NCBI GenBank assembly: GCA_963691705.1
Contig: OY829541.1
Coordinates: 44,223,661 to 44,287,660, forward strand
Direction: 5' to 3'
Length of the DNA: 64,000 nucleotides
Origin: Viola odorata
Lineage: Eukaryota > Streptophyta > Magnoliopsida > Malpighiales > Violaceae
Shown: piece by piece, positions 10,146-22,042 of the stretch
Layout of the letters: each line of letters opens with the position of its first letter
Numbering within the stretch: position 1 is the stretch's first letter
Made by a program: the position numbers and the translations under genes
Notes under the pieces: model-generated
Told to the model about the DNA's origin: nothing
The model's database searches: none
The model's input: only the letters and a program-made list of their open reading frames with translations

Positions 10146-12543
10146 GTCATTTAAAAAGTTGTGATTGGTCACGTCCCCACATCTTGTCTGTTTAGTGTTG
10201 TGATAGGTCACGTTCCCACATACACCTTGTCATTTAAAAAGTTGTGATTGGTCACGTCCCCACATCTTGTCTGTTTAGTGTTGTGATAGGTCACGTTCCC
10301 ACATACACCTTGTCATTTAAAAAGTTGTGATTGGTCACGTCCCCACATCTTGTCTGTTTAGTGTTGTGATAGGTCACGTCCCCACATACACCTTGTCATT
10401 TAAAAAGTTGTGATTGGTCACGTCCCCACATCTTGTCTGTTTAGTGTTGTGATAGGTCACGTTCCCACATACACCTTGTCATTTAGAAAGTTGTGATTGG
10501 TCACGTCCGCACATCTTGTGATTGGTCACGTCCCCACATTTTGTCTGTTTAGTGTTGTGATAGGTCACGTCCCCACATACACCTTGTCATTTAAAAAGTT
10601 GTGATTGCTCACGTCCCCACATCTTGTCTGTTTAGTGTTGTGATAGGTCACGTCCCCACATACACCTTGTCATTTAAAAAGTTGTGATTGCTCACGTCCC
10701 CACATCTTGTCTGTTTAGTGTTGTGATAGGTCACGTCCCCACATATACCTTGTCATTTAAAAAGTTGTGATTGCTCACGTCCCCACATCTTGTCTGTTTA
10801 GTGTTGTGATAGGTCACGTCCCCACATACACCTAGTCATTTTAAAAGTTGTGATTTGTCACGTCCCCACATCTTGTCTGTTTAGTGTTGTGATAGGTCAC
10901 GTCCCCACATACACCTTGTCATTTAAAAAGTTGTGATTGGTCACGTCCCCACATCTTGTCTGTTTAGTGTTGTGATAGGTCACGTTCCCACATACACCTT
11001 GTCATTTAGAAAGTTGTGATTGGTCACGTACCTACATCTTGTGATTGGTCACGTCCTCATATTTTGTCTGTTTAGTGTTGTGATAGGTCACGTTCCCACA
11101 TACACCTTGTCATTTAAAAAGTTGTGATTGGCCACGTCCCCACATCTTGTGTCACGTCCCCACATACACCTTGTCATTTAGAAAGTTGTGATTGGTCACG
11201 TCCTCACATTTTGTCTGTTTAGTGTTGTTATTGGTCACGTCCCCACATACACCTTGTCATTTTAAAAGTTGTGATTTGTCACGTCCCCACATCTTGTCTG
11301 TTTAGTGTTGTGATAGCTCACGTCCCCACATACACCTTGTCATTTAGAAAGTTCTGATTGGTCACGTCCCCACATTTTGTCTGTTTAGTGTTGTGATAGG
11401 TCACGTCCCCACATACACCTTGTCATTTAGAAAGTTGTGATTGGTCACGTCCCCACATTTGGTCTGTTTAGTGTTGTGATAGGTTACGTCCCCACATACA
11501 CCTTGTCATTTAAAAAGTTGTGATTGGTCACGTCCCCACATCTTGTCTGTTTAGTGTTGTGATAGGTCACGTCCCCACATACACCTTGTCATTTAAAAAG
11601 TTGTGATTGGTCACGTCCCCACATCTTGTCTGTTTAGTGTTGTGATAGGTCACGTTCCCACATACACCTTGTCATTTAAAAAGTTGTGATTGGTCACGTC
11701 CCTACATCTTGTCTGTTTAGTGTTGTGATAGGTCACGTCCCCACATACACCTTGTCATTTAAAAAGTTGTGATTGGTCACGTCCCCACATCTTGTCTGTT
11801 TAGTGTTGTGATAGGTCACGTTCCCACATACACCTTGTCATTTAGAAAGTTGTGATTGGTCACGTCCGCACATCTTGTGATTGGTCACGTCCCCACATTT
11901 TGTCTGTTTAGTGTTGTGATAGGTCACGTCCCCACATACACCTTGTCATTTAAAAAGTTGTGATTGCTCACGTCCCCACATCTTGTCTGTTTAGTGTTGT
12001 GATAGGTCACGTCCCCACATACACCTTGTCATTTAAAAAGTTGTGATTGCTCACGTCCCCACATCTTGTCTGTTTAGTGTTGTGATAGGTCACGTCCCCA
12101 CATACACCTTGTCATTTAAAAAGTTGTGATTGCTCACGTCCCCACATCTTGCTGTTTAGTGTTGTGATAGGTCACGTCCCCACATACACCTAGTCATTTT
12201 AAAAGTTGTGATTTGTCACGTCCCCACATCTTGTCTGTTTAGTGTTGTGATAGGTCACGTCCCCACATACACCTTGTCATTTAAAAAGTTGTGATTGCTC
12301 ACGTCCCCACATCTTGTCTGTTTAGTGTTGTGATAGGTCACGTCCCCACATACACCTAGTCATTTTAAAAGTTGTGATTTGTCACGTCCCCACATCTTGT
12401 CTGTTTAATGTTGTGATAGGTCACGTCCCCACATACACCTTGTCATTTAAAAAGTTGTGATTGCTCACGTCCCCACATCTTGCTGTTTAGTGTTGTGATA
12501 GGTCACGTCCCCACATACACCTAGTCATTTAAAAAGTTGTGAT
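10146..12543 (+). repeat. 2,378 bp block, copy 2
   Basis: This is the second copy of the preceding block, with homology lasting to a GATTTGTC/GATTGGTC difference near 12,544. It ends at the GGTCGCGTCCCC variant (12,587), which is otherwise seen only at 1,881, where it also follows a CTAGTCATTTAAAAAG unit. The far left and this junction therefore share ancestry. Confidence 0.88.
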
Positions 12544-13625
12544 TTGTCACGTCCCCACATCTTGTCTGTTTAGTGTTGTGATAGGTCGCGTCCCCACATA
12601 CACCTTGTCATTTAGAAAGTTGTGATTGGTCACGTCCCCACATCTTGTCTGTTTAGTGTTGTGATAGGTCACGTCCCCACATACACCTTGTCATTTAAAA
12701 AGTTGTGATTGGTCACGTCCCCACATCTTGTCTGTTTAGTGTTGTGATAGGTCACGCCCCCACATACACCTTGTCATTTAAAAAGTTGTAATTGGTCACG
12801 TCCCCACATCTTGTCTGTTTAGTGTTGTGATAGGTTACGCCCCCACATACACCTTGTCATTATAAAAGGTGTGATTGGTCACGTCCCCACATCTTCTCTG
12901 TGTAGTGTTGTGATAGGTCACGTCCCCACAAACACCTTGTCATTTAAATAGTTGTGATTGGTCACGTCCCCACATTTTGTCTGTTTAGTGTTGTGATAGG
13001 TCACGTCCCCACATACACCTTGTCATTTACAAAGTTGTGATTGGTCACCTCCCCACATCTTGTCTGTTTAGTGTTGTGATAGGTCACGTCCCCACATACA
13101 CCTTGTCATTTAAAAAGTTGTGATTGGTCACGTCCCCACATCTTGTCTGTTTAGTGTTGTGATAGGTCACGTTCCCACATACACCTTGTCATTTAAAAAG
13201 TTGTGATTGGCCACGTCCCCACATCTTGTCTGTTTAGTGTTGTGATAGGTCACGTCCCCACATACACCTTGTCATTTAAAAAGTTGTGATTGCTCACGTC
13301 CCCACATCTTGTCTGTTTAGTGTTGTGATAGGTTACGTCCCCACATACACCTAGTCATTTTAAAAGTTATGATTTGTCACGTCCCCACATCTTGTCTGTT
13401 TAGTGTTGTGATAGGTCACGTCCCCACATACACCTTGTCATTTAGAAAGTTGTGATTGGTCACGTCCTCACATTTTGTCTGTTTAGTGTTGTGATAGGTC
13501 ACGTCCCCACATACACCTTGTCATTTACAAAGTTGTGATTGGTCACCTCCCCACATCTTGTCTGTTTAGTGTTGTGATAGGTCACGTTCCCACATACACC
13601 TTGTCATTTAAAAAGTTGTGATTGC
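12544..13625 (+). repeat. Dispersed copy of the 2.5-3.3 kb segment
   Basis: Bases 12,758-13,624 match 2,467-3,333 at offset 10,291, in the same marker order: GGTTACGCCCCC, TATAAAAGG, CTTCTCTGTGTAG, CACAAACACC, TACAAAG/ACCTCCCC, GGCCACG, GGTTACGTCCCC and TTATGATTTG. A private change is GTTGTAATTGG near 12,785. Unlike at 2.1-2.9 kb, the 332 bp unit is present once. This block splits the 2,378 bp family from its continuation at 13.6 kb. Confidence 0.82.
12853..12892 (+). repeat. TATAAAAGG A half-unit, 12.9 kb copy
   Basis: This is the same CATTATAAAAGGTGTG variant as at 2,230, preceded by GGTTACGCCCCC and followed by CTTCTCTGTGTAG. It lies in the dispersed 12.8-13.6 kb segment. Confidence 0.8.
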
Positions 13626-15303
13626 TCACGTCCCCACATCTTGTCTGTTTAGTGTTGTGATAGGTCACGTCCCCACATACACCTTGTCATTTAAAAAGTT
13701 GTGATTGGTCACGTCCCCACATCTTGTCTGTTTAGTGTTGTGATAGGTCACGTTCCCACATACACCTTGTCATTTAGAAAGTTGTGATTGGTCACGTCCG
13801 CACATCTTGTGATTGGTCACGTCCCCACATTTTGTCTGTTTAGTGTTGTGATAGGTCACGTCCCCACATACACCTTGTCATTTAAAAAGTTGTGATTGCT
13901 CACGTCCCCACATCTTGTCTGTTTAGTGTTGTGATAGGTCACGTCCCCACATACACCTTGTCATTTAAAAAGTTGTGATTGCTCACGTCCCCACATCTTG
14001 TCTGTTTAGTGTTGTGATAGGTCACGTCCCCACATACACCTTGTCATTTAAAAAGTTGTGATTGCTCACGTCCCCACATCTTGTCTGTTTAGTGTTGTGA
14101 TAGGTCACGTCCCCACATACACCTAGTCATTTTAAAAGTTGTGATTTGTCACGTCCCCACATCTTGTCTGTTTAGTGTTGTGATAGGTCACGTCCCCACA
14201 TACACCTTGTCATTTAAAAAGTTGTGATTGGTCACGTCCCCACATCTTGTCTGTTTAGTGTTGTGATAGGTCACGTTCCCACATACACCTTGTCATTTAG
14301 AAAGTTGTGATTGGTCACGTACCCACATCTTGTGATTGGTCACGTCCTCATATTTTGTCTGTTTAGTGTTGTGATAGGTCACGTTCCCACATACACCTTG
14401 TCATTTAAAAAGTTGTGATTGGCCACGTCCCCACATCTTGTGTCACGTCCCCACATACACCTTGTCATTTAGAAAGTTGTGATTGGTCACGTCCTCACAT
14501 TTTGTCTGTTTAGTGTTGTTATTGGTCACGTCCCCACATACACCTTGTCATTTTAAAAGTTGTGATTTGTCACGTCCCCACATCTTGTCTGTTTAGTGTT
14601 GTGATAGCTCACGTCCCCACATACACCTTGTCATTTAGAAAGTTGTGATTGGTCACGTCCCCACATTTTGTCTGTTTAGTGTTGTGATAGGTCACGTCCC
14701 CACATACACCTTGTCATTTAGAAAGTTGTGATTGGTCACGTCCCCACATTTGGTCTGTTTAGTGTTGTGATAGGTTACGTCCCCACATACACCTTGTCAT
14801 TTAAAAAGTTGTGATTGGTCACGTCCCCACATCTTGTCTGTTTAGTGTTGTGATAGGTCACGTCCCCACATACACCTTGTCATTTAAAAAGTTGTGATTG
14901 GTCACGTCCCCACATCTTGTCTGTTTAGTGTTGTGATAGGTCACGTTCCCACATACACCTTGTCATTTAAAAAGTTGTGATTGGTCACGTCCCTACATCT
15001 TGTCTGTTTAGTGTTGTGATAGGTCACGTCCCCACATACACCTTGTCATTTAAAAAGTTGTGATTGGTCACGTCCCCACATCTTGTCTGTTTAGTGTTGT
15101 GATAGGTCACGTTCCCACATACACCTTGTCATTTAGAAAGTTGTGATTGGTCACGTCCCCACATCTTGTGATTGGTCACGTCCCCACATTTTGTCTGTTT
15201 AGTGTTGTGATAGGTCACGTCCCCACATACCCCTTGTCATTTAAAAAGTTGTGATTGCTCACGTCCCCACATCTTGTCTGTTTAGTGTTGTGATAGGTCA
15301 CGT

Positions 15304-17489
15304 TCCCACATACACCTTGTCATTTAGAAAGTTGTGATTGGTCACGTCCCCACATCTTGTGATTGGTCACGTCCCCACATTTTGTCTGTTTAGTGTTGTG
15401 ATAGGTCACGTCCCCGCATACACCTTGTCAGTTAAAAAGTTGTGATTGCTCACGTCCCCACATCTTGTCTGTTTAGTGTTGTGATAGGTCACGTCCCCAC
15501 ATACACCTTGTAGTTTAAAAAGTTGTGATTGCTCACGTCCCCACATCTTGCTGTTTAGTGTTGTGATAGGTCACGTCCCCACATACACCTTGTCATTTAA
15601 AAAGTTGTGATTGCTCACGTCCCCACATCTTGCTGTTTAGTGTTGTGATAGGTCACGTCCCCACATACACCTTGTCATTTAAAAAGTTGTGATTGCTCAC
15701 GTCCCCACATCTTGTCTGTTTAGTGTTGTGATAGGTCACGTCCCCACATACACCTAGTCATTTTAAAAGTTGTGATTTGTCACGTCCCCACATCTTGTCT
15801 GTTTAGTGTTGTGATAGGTCACGCCCCCACATACACCTTGTCATTTAAAAAGTTGTGATTGGTCACGTCCCCACATCTTGTCTGTTTAGTGTTGTGATAG
15901 GTCACGTTCCCACATACACCTTGTCATTTAGAAAGTTGTGATTGGTCACGTCCCCACATCTTGTGATTGGTCACGTCCCCACATTTTGTCTGTTTAGTGT
16001 TGTGATAGGTCACGTCCCCACATACACCTTGTCATTTAAAAAGTTGTGATTGCTCACGTCCCCACATCTTGTCTGTTTAGTGTTGTGATAGGTCACGTCC
16101 CCACATACACCTTGTCATTTACAAAGTTGTGATTGGTCACCTCCCCACATCTTGTGTGTTTAGTGTTGTGATAGGTCACGTCCCCACATACACCTTGTCA
16201 TTTAAAAAGTTGTGATTGGTCACGTCCCCACATCTTGTCTGTTTAGTGTTGTGATAGGTCACGTTCCCACATACACCTTGTCATTTAAAAAGTTGTGATT
16301 GGCCACGTCCCCACATCTTGTCTGTTTAGTGTTGTGATAGGTCACGTCCCCACATACACCTTGTCATTTAAAAAGTTGTGATTGCTCACGTCCCCACATC
16401 TTGTCTGTTTAGTGTTGTGATAGGTTACGTCCCCACATACACCTAGTCATTTTAAAAGTTATGATTTGTCACGTCCCCACATCTTGTCTGTTTAGTGTTG
16501 TGATAGGTCACGTCCCCACATACACCTTGTCATTTAGAAAGTTGTGATTGGTCACGTCCTCACATTTTGTCTGTTTAGTGTTGTGATAGGACACGTCCCC
16601 ACATACACCTTGTCATTTACAAAGTTGTGATTGGTCACCTCCCCACATCTTGTCTGTTTAGTGTTGTGATAGGTCACGTTCCCACATACACCTTGTCATT
16701 TAAAAAGTTGTGATTGGCCACGTCCCCACATCTTGTGTCACGTCCCCACATACACCTTGTCATTTAGAAAGTTGTGATTGGTCACGTCCTCACATTTTGT
16801 CTGTTTAGTGTTGTTATTGGTCACGTCCCCACATACACCTTGTCATTTAAAAAGTTGTGATTGGTCACGTCCCCACATCTTGTCTGTTTAGTGTTGTGAT
16901 AGGTCACGTTCCCACATACACCTTGTCATTTAAAAAGTTGTGATTGGTCACGTCCCCACATCTTGTCTGTTTAGTGTTGTGATAGGTCACGTTCCCACAT
17001 ACACCTTGTCATTTAAAAAGTTGTGATTGGTCACGTCCCCACATCTTGTCTGTTTAGTGTTGTGATAGGTCACGTCCCCACATACACCTTGTCATTTAAA
17101 AAGTTGTGATTGGTCACGTCCCCACATCTTGTCTGTTTAGTGTTGTGATAGGTCACGTTCCCACATACACCTTGTCATTTAGAAAGTTGTGATTGGTCAC
17201 GTCCGCACATCTTGTGATTGGTCACGTCCCCACATTTTGTCTGTTTAGTGTTGTGATAGGTCACGTCCCCACATACACCTTGTCATTTAAAAAGTTGTGA
17301 TTGCTCACGTCCCCACATCTTGTCTGTTTAGTGTTGTGATAGGTCACGTCCCCACATACACCTTCTCATTTAAAAAGTTGTGATTGCTCACGTCCCCACA
17401 TCTTGCTGTTTAGTGTTGTGATAGGTCACGTCCCCACATACACCTAGTCATTTTAAAAGTTGTGATTTGTCACGTCCCCACATCTTGTC
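15304..17489 (+). repeat. Mosaic segment with dispersed copy of 4.7-6.0 kb
   Basis: Bases 16,069-17,342 match 4,684-5,957 at offset 11,385 (GTTACGT at 5,039 and 16,424; short B at 5,342 and 16,727). Private changes are CTTGTGTGTT near 16,150, GGACACGTCC near 16,589 and CCTTCTCATT near 17,363. The first kilobase has rare forms: CCCCGCATAC near 15,414, GTCAGTTAAAAAG near 15,428 and CTTGTAGTTT near 15,508. I see only satellite here. Confidence 0.8.
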
Positions 17490-20286
17490 TGTTTAGTGTT
17501 GTGATAGGTCACGTCCCCACATACACCTTGTCATTTAAAAAGTTGTGATTGCTCACGTCCCCACATCTTGTCTGTTTAGTGTTGTGATAGGTCACGTCCC
17601 CACATACACCTAGTCATTTTAAAAGTTGTGATTTGTCACGTCCCCACATCTTGTCTGTTTAGTGTTGTGATAGGTCACGTCCCCACATACACCTTGTCAT
17701 TTAAAAAGTTGTGATTGGTCACGTCCCGACATCTTGTCTGTTTAGTGTTGTGATAGGTCACGTTCCCACATACACCTTGTCATTTAGAAAGTTGTGATTG
17801 GTCACGTCCCCACATCTTGTGATTGGTCACGTCCTCATATTTTGTCTGTTTAGTGTTGTGATAGGTCACGTTCCCACATACACCTTGTCATTTAAAAAGT
17901 TGTGATTGGCCACGTCCCCACATCTTGTGTCACGTCCCCACATACACCTTGTCATTTAGAAAGTTGTGATTGGTCACGTCCTCACATTTTGTCTGTTTAG
18001 TGTTGTTATTGGTCACGTCCCCACATACACCTTGTCATTTTAAAAGTTGTGATTTGTCACGTCCCCACATCTTGTCTGTTTAGTGTTGTGATAGGTCACG
18101 TCCCCACATACACCTTGTCATTTAGAAAGTTGTGATTGGTCACGTCCCCACATTTTGTCTGTTTAGTGTTGTGATAGGTCACGTCCCCACATACACCTTG
18201 TCATTTAGAAAGTTGTGATTGGTCACGTCCCCACATTTGGTCTGTTTAGTGTTGTGATAGGTTACGTCCCCACATACACCTTGTCATTTAAAAAGTTGTG
18301 ATTGGTCACGTCCCCACATCTTGTCTGTTTAGTGTTGTGATAGGTCACGTCCCCACATACACCTTGTCATTTAAAAAGTTGTGATTGGTCACGTCCCCAC
18401 ATCTTGTCTGTTTAGTGTTGTGATAGGTCACGTTCCCACATACACCTTGTCATTTAAAAAGTTGTGATTGGTCACGTCCCTACATCTTGTCTGTTTAGTG
18501 TTGTGATAGGTCACCTCCCCACATACACCTTGTCATTTAAAAAGTTGTGATTGGTCACGTCCCCACATCTTGTCTGTTTAGTGTTGTGATAGGTCACGTT
18601 CCCACATACACCTTGTCATTTAGAAAGTTGTGATTGGTCACGTCCCCACATCTTGTGATTGGTCACGTCCCCACATTTTGTCTGTTTAGTGTTGTGATAG
18701 GTCACGTCCCCACATACACCTTGTCATTTAAAAAGTTGTGATTGCTCACGTCCCCACATCTTGTCTGTTTAGTGTTGTGATAGGTCACGTCCCCACATAC
18801 ACCTTGTCATTTAAAAAGTTGTGATTGCTCACGTCCCCACATCTTGTCTGTTTAGTGTTGTGATAGGTCACGTCCCCACATACACCTTGTCGTTTAAAAA
18901 GTTGTGATTGCTCACGTCCCCACATCTTGCTGTTTAGTGTTGTGATAGGTCACGTCCCCACATACACCTTGTCATTTAAAAAGTTGTGATTGCTCACGTC
19001 CCCACATCTTGCTGTTTAGTGTTGTGATAGGTCACGTCCCCACATACACCTTGTCATTTAAAAAGTTGTGATTGCTCACGTCCCCACATCTTGTCTGTTT
19101 AGTGTTGTGATAGGTCACGTCCCCACATACACCTAGTCATTTTAAAAGTTGTGATTTGTCACGTCCCCACATCTTGTCTGTTTAGTGTTGTGATAGGTCA
19201 CGTCCCCGCATACACCTTGTCATTTAAAAAGTTGTGATTGGTCACGTCCCCACATCTTGTCTGTTTAGTGTTGTGATAGGTCACGTTCCCACATACACCT
19301 TGTCATTTAGAAAGTTGTGATTGGTCACGTCCCCACATCTTGTGATTGGTCACGTCCTCATATTTTGTCTGTTTAGTGTTGTGATAGGTCACGTTCCCAC
19401 ATACACCTTGTCATTTAAAAAGTTGTGATTGGCCACGTCCCCACATCTTGTGTCACGTCCCCACATACACCTTGTCATTTAGAAAGTTGTGATTGGTCAC
19501 GTCCTCACATTTTGTCTGTTTAGTGTTGTTATTGGTCACGTCCCCACATACACCTTGTCATTTTAAAAGTTGTGATTTGTCACGTCCCCACATCTTGTCT
19601 GTTTAGTGTTGTGATAGGTCACGTCCCCACATACACCTTGTCATTTAGAAAGTTGTGATTGGTCACGTCCCCACATTTTGTCTGTTTAGTGTTGTGATAG
19701 GTCACGTCCCCACATACACCTTGTCATTTAGAAAGTTGTGATTGGTCACGTCCCCACATTTGGTCTTATTTAGTGTTGTGATAGGTTACGTCCCCACATA
19801 CACCTTGTCATTTAAAAAGTTGTGATTGGTCACGTCCCCACATCTTGTCTGTTTAGTGTTGTGATAGGTCACGTCCCCACATACACCTTGTCATTTAAAA
19901 AGTTGTGATTGGTCACGTCCCCACATCTTGTCTGTTTAGTGTTGTGATAGGTCACGTTCCCACATACACCTTGTCATTTAAAAAGTTGTGATTGGTCACG
20001 TCCCTACATCTTGTCTGTTTAGTGTTGTGATAGGTCACCTCCCCACATACACCTTGTCATTTAAAAAGTTGTGATTGGTCACGTCCCCACATCTTGTCTG
20101 TTTAGTGTTGTGATAGGTCACGTTCCCACATACACCTTGTCATTTAGAAAGTTGTGATTGGTCACGTCCCCACATCTTGTGATTGGTCACGTCCCCACAT
20201 TTTGTCTGTTTAGTGTTGTGATAGGTCACGTCCCCACATACACCTTGTCATTTAAAAAGTTGTGATTGCTCACGTCCCCACATCTT
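17490..20286 (+). repeat. 1,523/1,524 bp tandem pair
   Basis: Bases 17,490-18,76x match 19,013-20,286. The offset is 1,523 up to the TGGTCTG marker at 18,238 and 1,524 after it, because the second copy reads TGGTCTTATTTAG (19,761), a 1 bp longer form. That insertion is then inherited by every later copy (22,958, 24,482, 28,698, 30,222), giving a clear left-to-right polarity in descent. Confidence 0.86.
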
Positions 20287-22042
20287 GCTGTTTAGTGTTG
20301 TGATAGGTCACGTCCCCACATACACCTTGTCATTTAAAAAGTTGTGATTGGTCACGTCCCTACATCTTGTCTGTTTAGTGTTGTGATAGGTCACCTCCCC
20401 ACATACACCTTGTCATTTAAAAAGTTGTGATTGGTCACGTCCCCACATCTTGTCTGTTTAGTGTTGTGATAGGTCACGTTCCCACATACACCTTGTCATT
20501 TAGAAAGTTGTGATTGGTCACGTCCCCACATCTTGTGATTGGTCACGTCCCCACATTTTGTCTGTTTAGTGTTGTGATAGGTCACGTCCCCACATACACC
20601 TTGTCATTTAAAAAGTTGTGATTGCTCACGTCCCCACATCTTGCTGTTTAGTGTTGTGATAGGTCACGTTCCCACATACACCTTGTCATTTAAAAAGTTG
20701 TGATTGGTCACGTCCCCACATCTTGTCTGTTTAGTGTTGTGATAGGTCACGTCCCCACATACACCTTGTCATTTAAAAAGTTGTGATTGGTCACGTCCCC
20801 ACATCTTGTCTGTTTAGTGTTGTGATAGGTCACGTTCCCACATACACCTTGTCATTTAAAAAGTTGTGATTGGTCACGTCCCTACATCTTGTCTGTTTAG
20901 TGTTGTGATAGGTCACCTCCCCACATACACCTTGTCATTTAAAAAGTTGTGATTGGTCACGTCCCCACATCTTGTCTGTTTAGTGTTGTGATAGGTCACG
21001 TTCCCACATACACCTTGTCATTTAGAAAGTTGTGATTGGTCACGTCCCCACATCTTGTGATTGGTCACGTCCCCACATTTTGTCTGTTTAGTGTTGTGAT
21101 AGGTCACGTCCCCACATACACCTTGTCATTTAAAAAGTTGTGATTGCTCACGTCCCCACATCTTGCTGTTTAGTGTTGTGATAGGTCACGTCCCCACATA
21201 CACCTTGTCATTTAAAAAGTTGTGATTGGTCACGTCCCTACATCTTGTCTGTTTAGTGTTGTGATAGGTCATCTCCCCACATACACCTTGTCATTTAAAA
21301 AGTTGTGATTGGTCACGTCCCCACATCTTGTCTGTTTAGTGTTGTGATAGGTCACGTTCCCACATACACCTTGTCATTTAGAAAGTTGTGATTGGTAACG
21401 TCCCCACATCTTGTGATTGGTCACGTCCCCACATTTTGTCTGTTTAGTGTTGTGATAGGTCACGTCCCCACATACACCTTGTCATTTAAAAAGTTGTGAT
21501 TGCTCACGTCCCCACATCTTGCTGTTTAGTGTTGTGATAGGTCACGTTCCCACATACACCTTGTCATTTAAAAAGTTGTGATTGGTCACGTCCCCACATC
21601 TTGTCTGTTTAGTGTTGTGATAGGTCACGTCCCCACATACACCTTGTCATTTAAATAGTTGTGATTGGTCACGTCCCCACATCTTGTCTGTTTAGTGTTG
21701 TGATAGGTCACGTTCCCACATACACCTTGTCATTTAAAAAGTTGTGATTGGTCACGTCCCTACATCTTGTCTGTTTAGTGTTGTGATAGGTCACCTCCCC
21801 ACATACACCTTGTCATTTAAAAAGTTGTGATTGGTCACGTCCCCACATCTTGTCTGTTTAGTGTTGTGATAGGTCACGTTCCCACATACACCTTGTCATT
21901 TAGAAAGTTGTGATTGGTCACGTCCCCACATCTTGTGATTGGTCACGTCCCCACATTTTGTCTGTTTAGTGTTGTGATAGGTCACGTCCCCACATACACC
22001 TTGTCATTTAAAAAGTTGTGATTGCTCACGTCCCCACATCTT
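19795..22042 (+). repeat. 878 bp higher-order repeat, about 2.5 copies
   Basis: The CCCTACATC marker occurs at 20,005, 20,361, 20,883, 21,239 and 21,761; alternate members are exactly 878 bp apart. Homology at this offset runs from about 19,795 to 21,164 against 20,673 to 22,042. The period is 10 dimers plus two A' half-units minus two CTTGCTG deletions. One copy carries private changes, GTCATCTCCCC at 21,269 and GTAACGTCCCC near 21,396, in place of GTCACCTCCCC and GTCACGTCCCC. Confidence 0.87.

Larger units (their letters stand above)
10335..15303 (+). repeat. 3,291 bp offset duplication (10,335-12,012 to 13,626-15,303)
   Basis: Markers at about 11,029 (TACCTACATC) and 11,461 (GGTCTG) have counterparts at 14,320 (TACCCACATC) and 14,752, 3,291 bp away. 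Differences include TACCTAC against TACCCAC, TTCTGATTGG against TTGTGATTGG, and GTCCGCAC against GTCCCCAC near 15,16x. The pair is visibly more diverged than the 2,378 bp pair, so it is older or has been partly homogenised. Confidence 0.8.
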
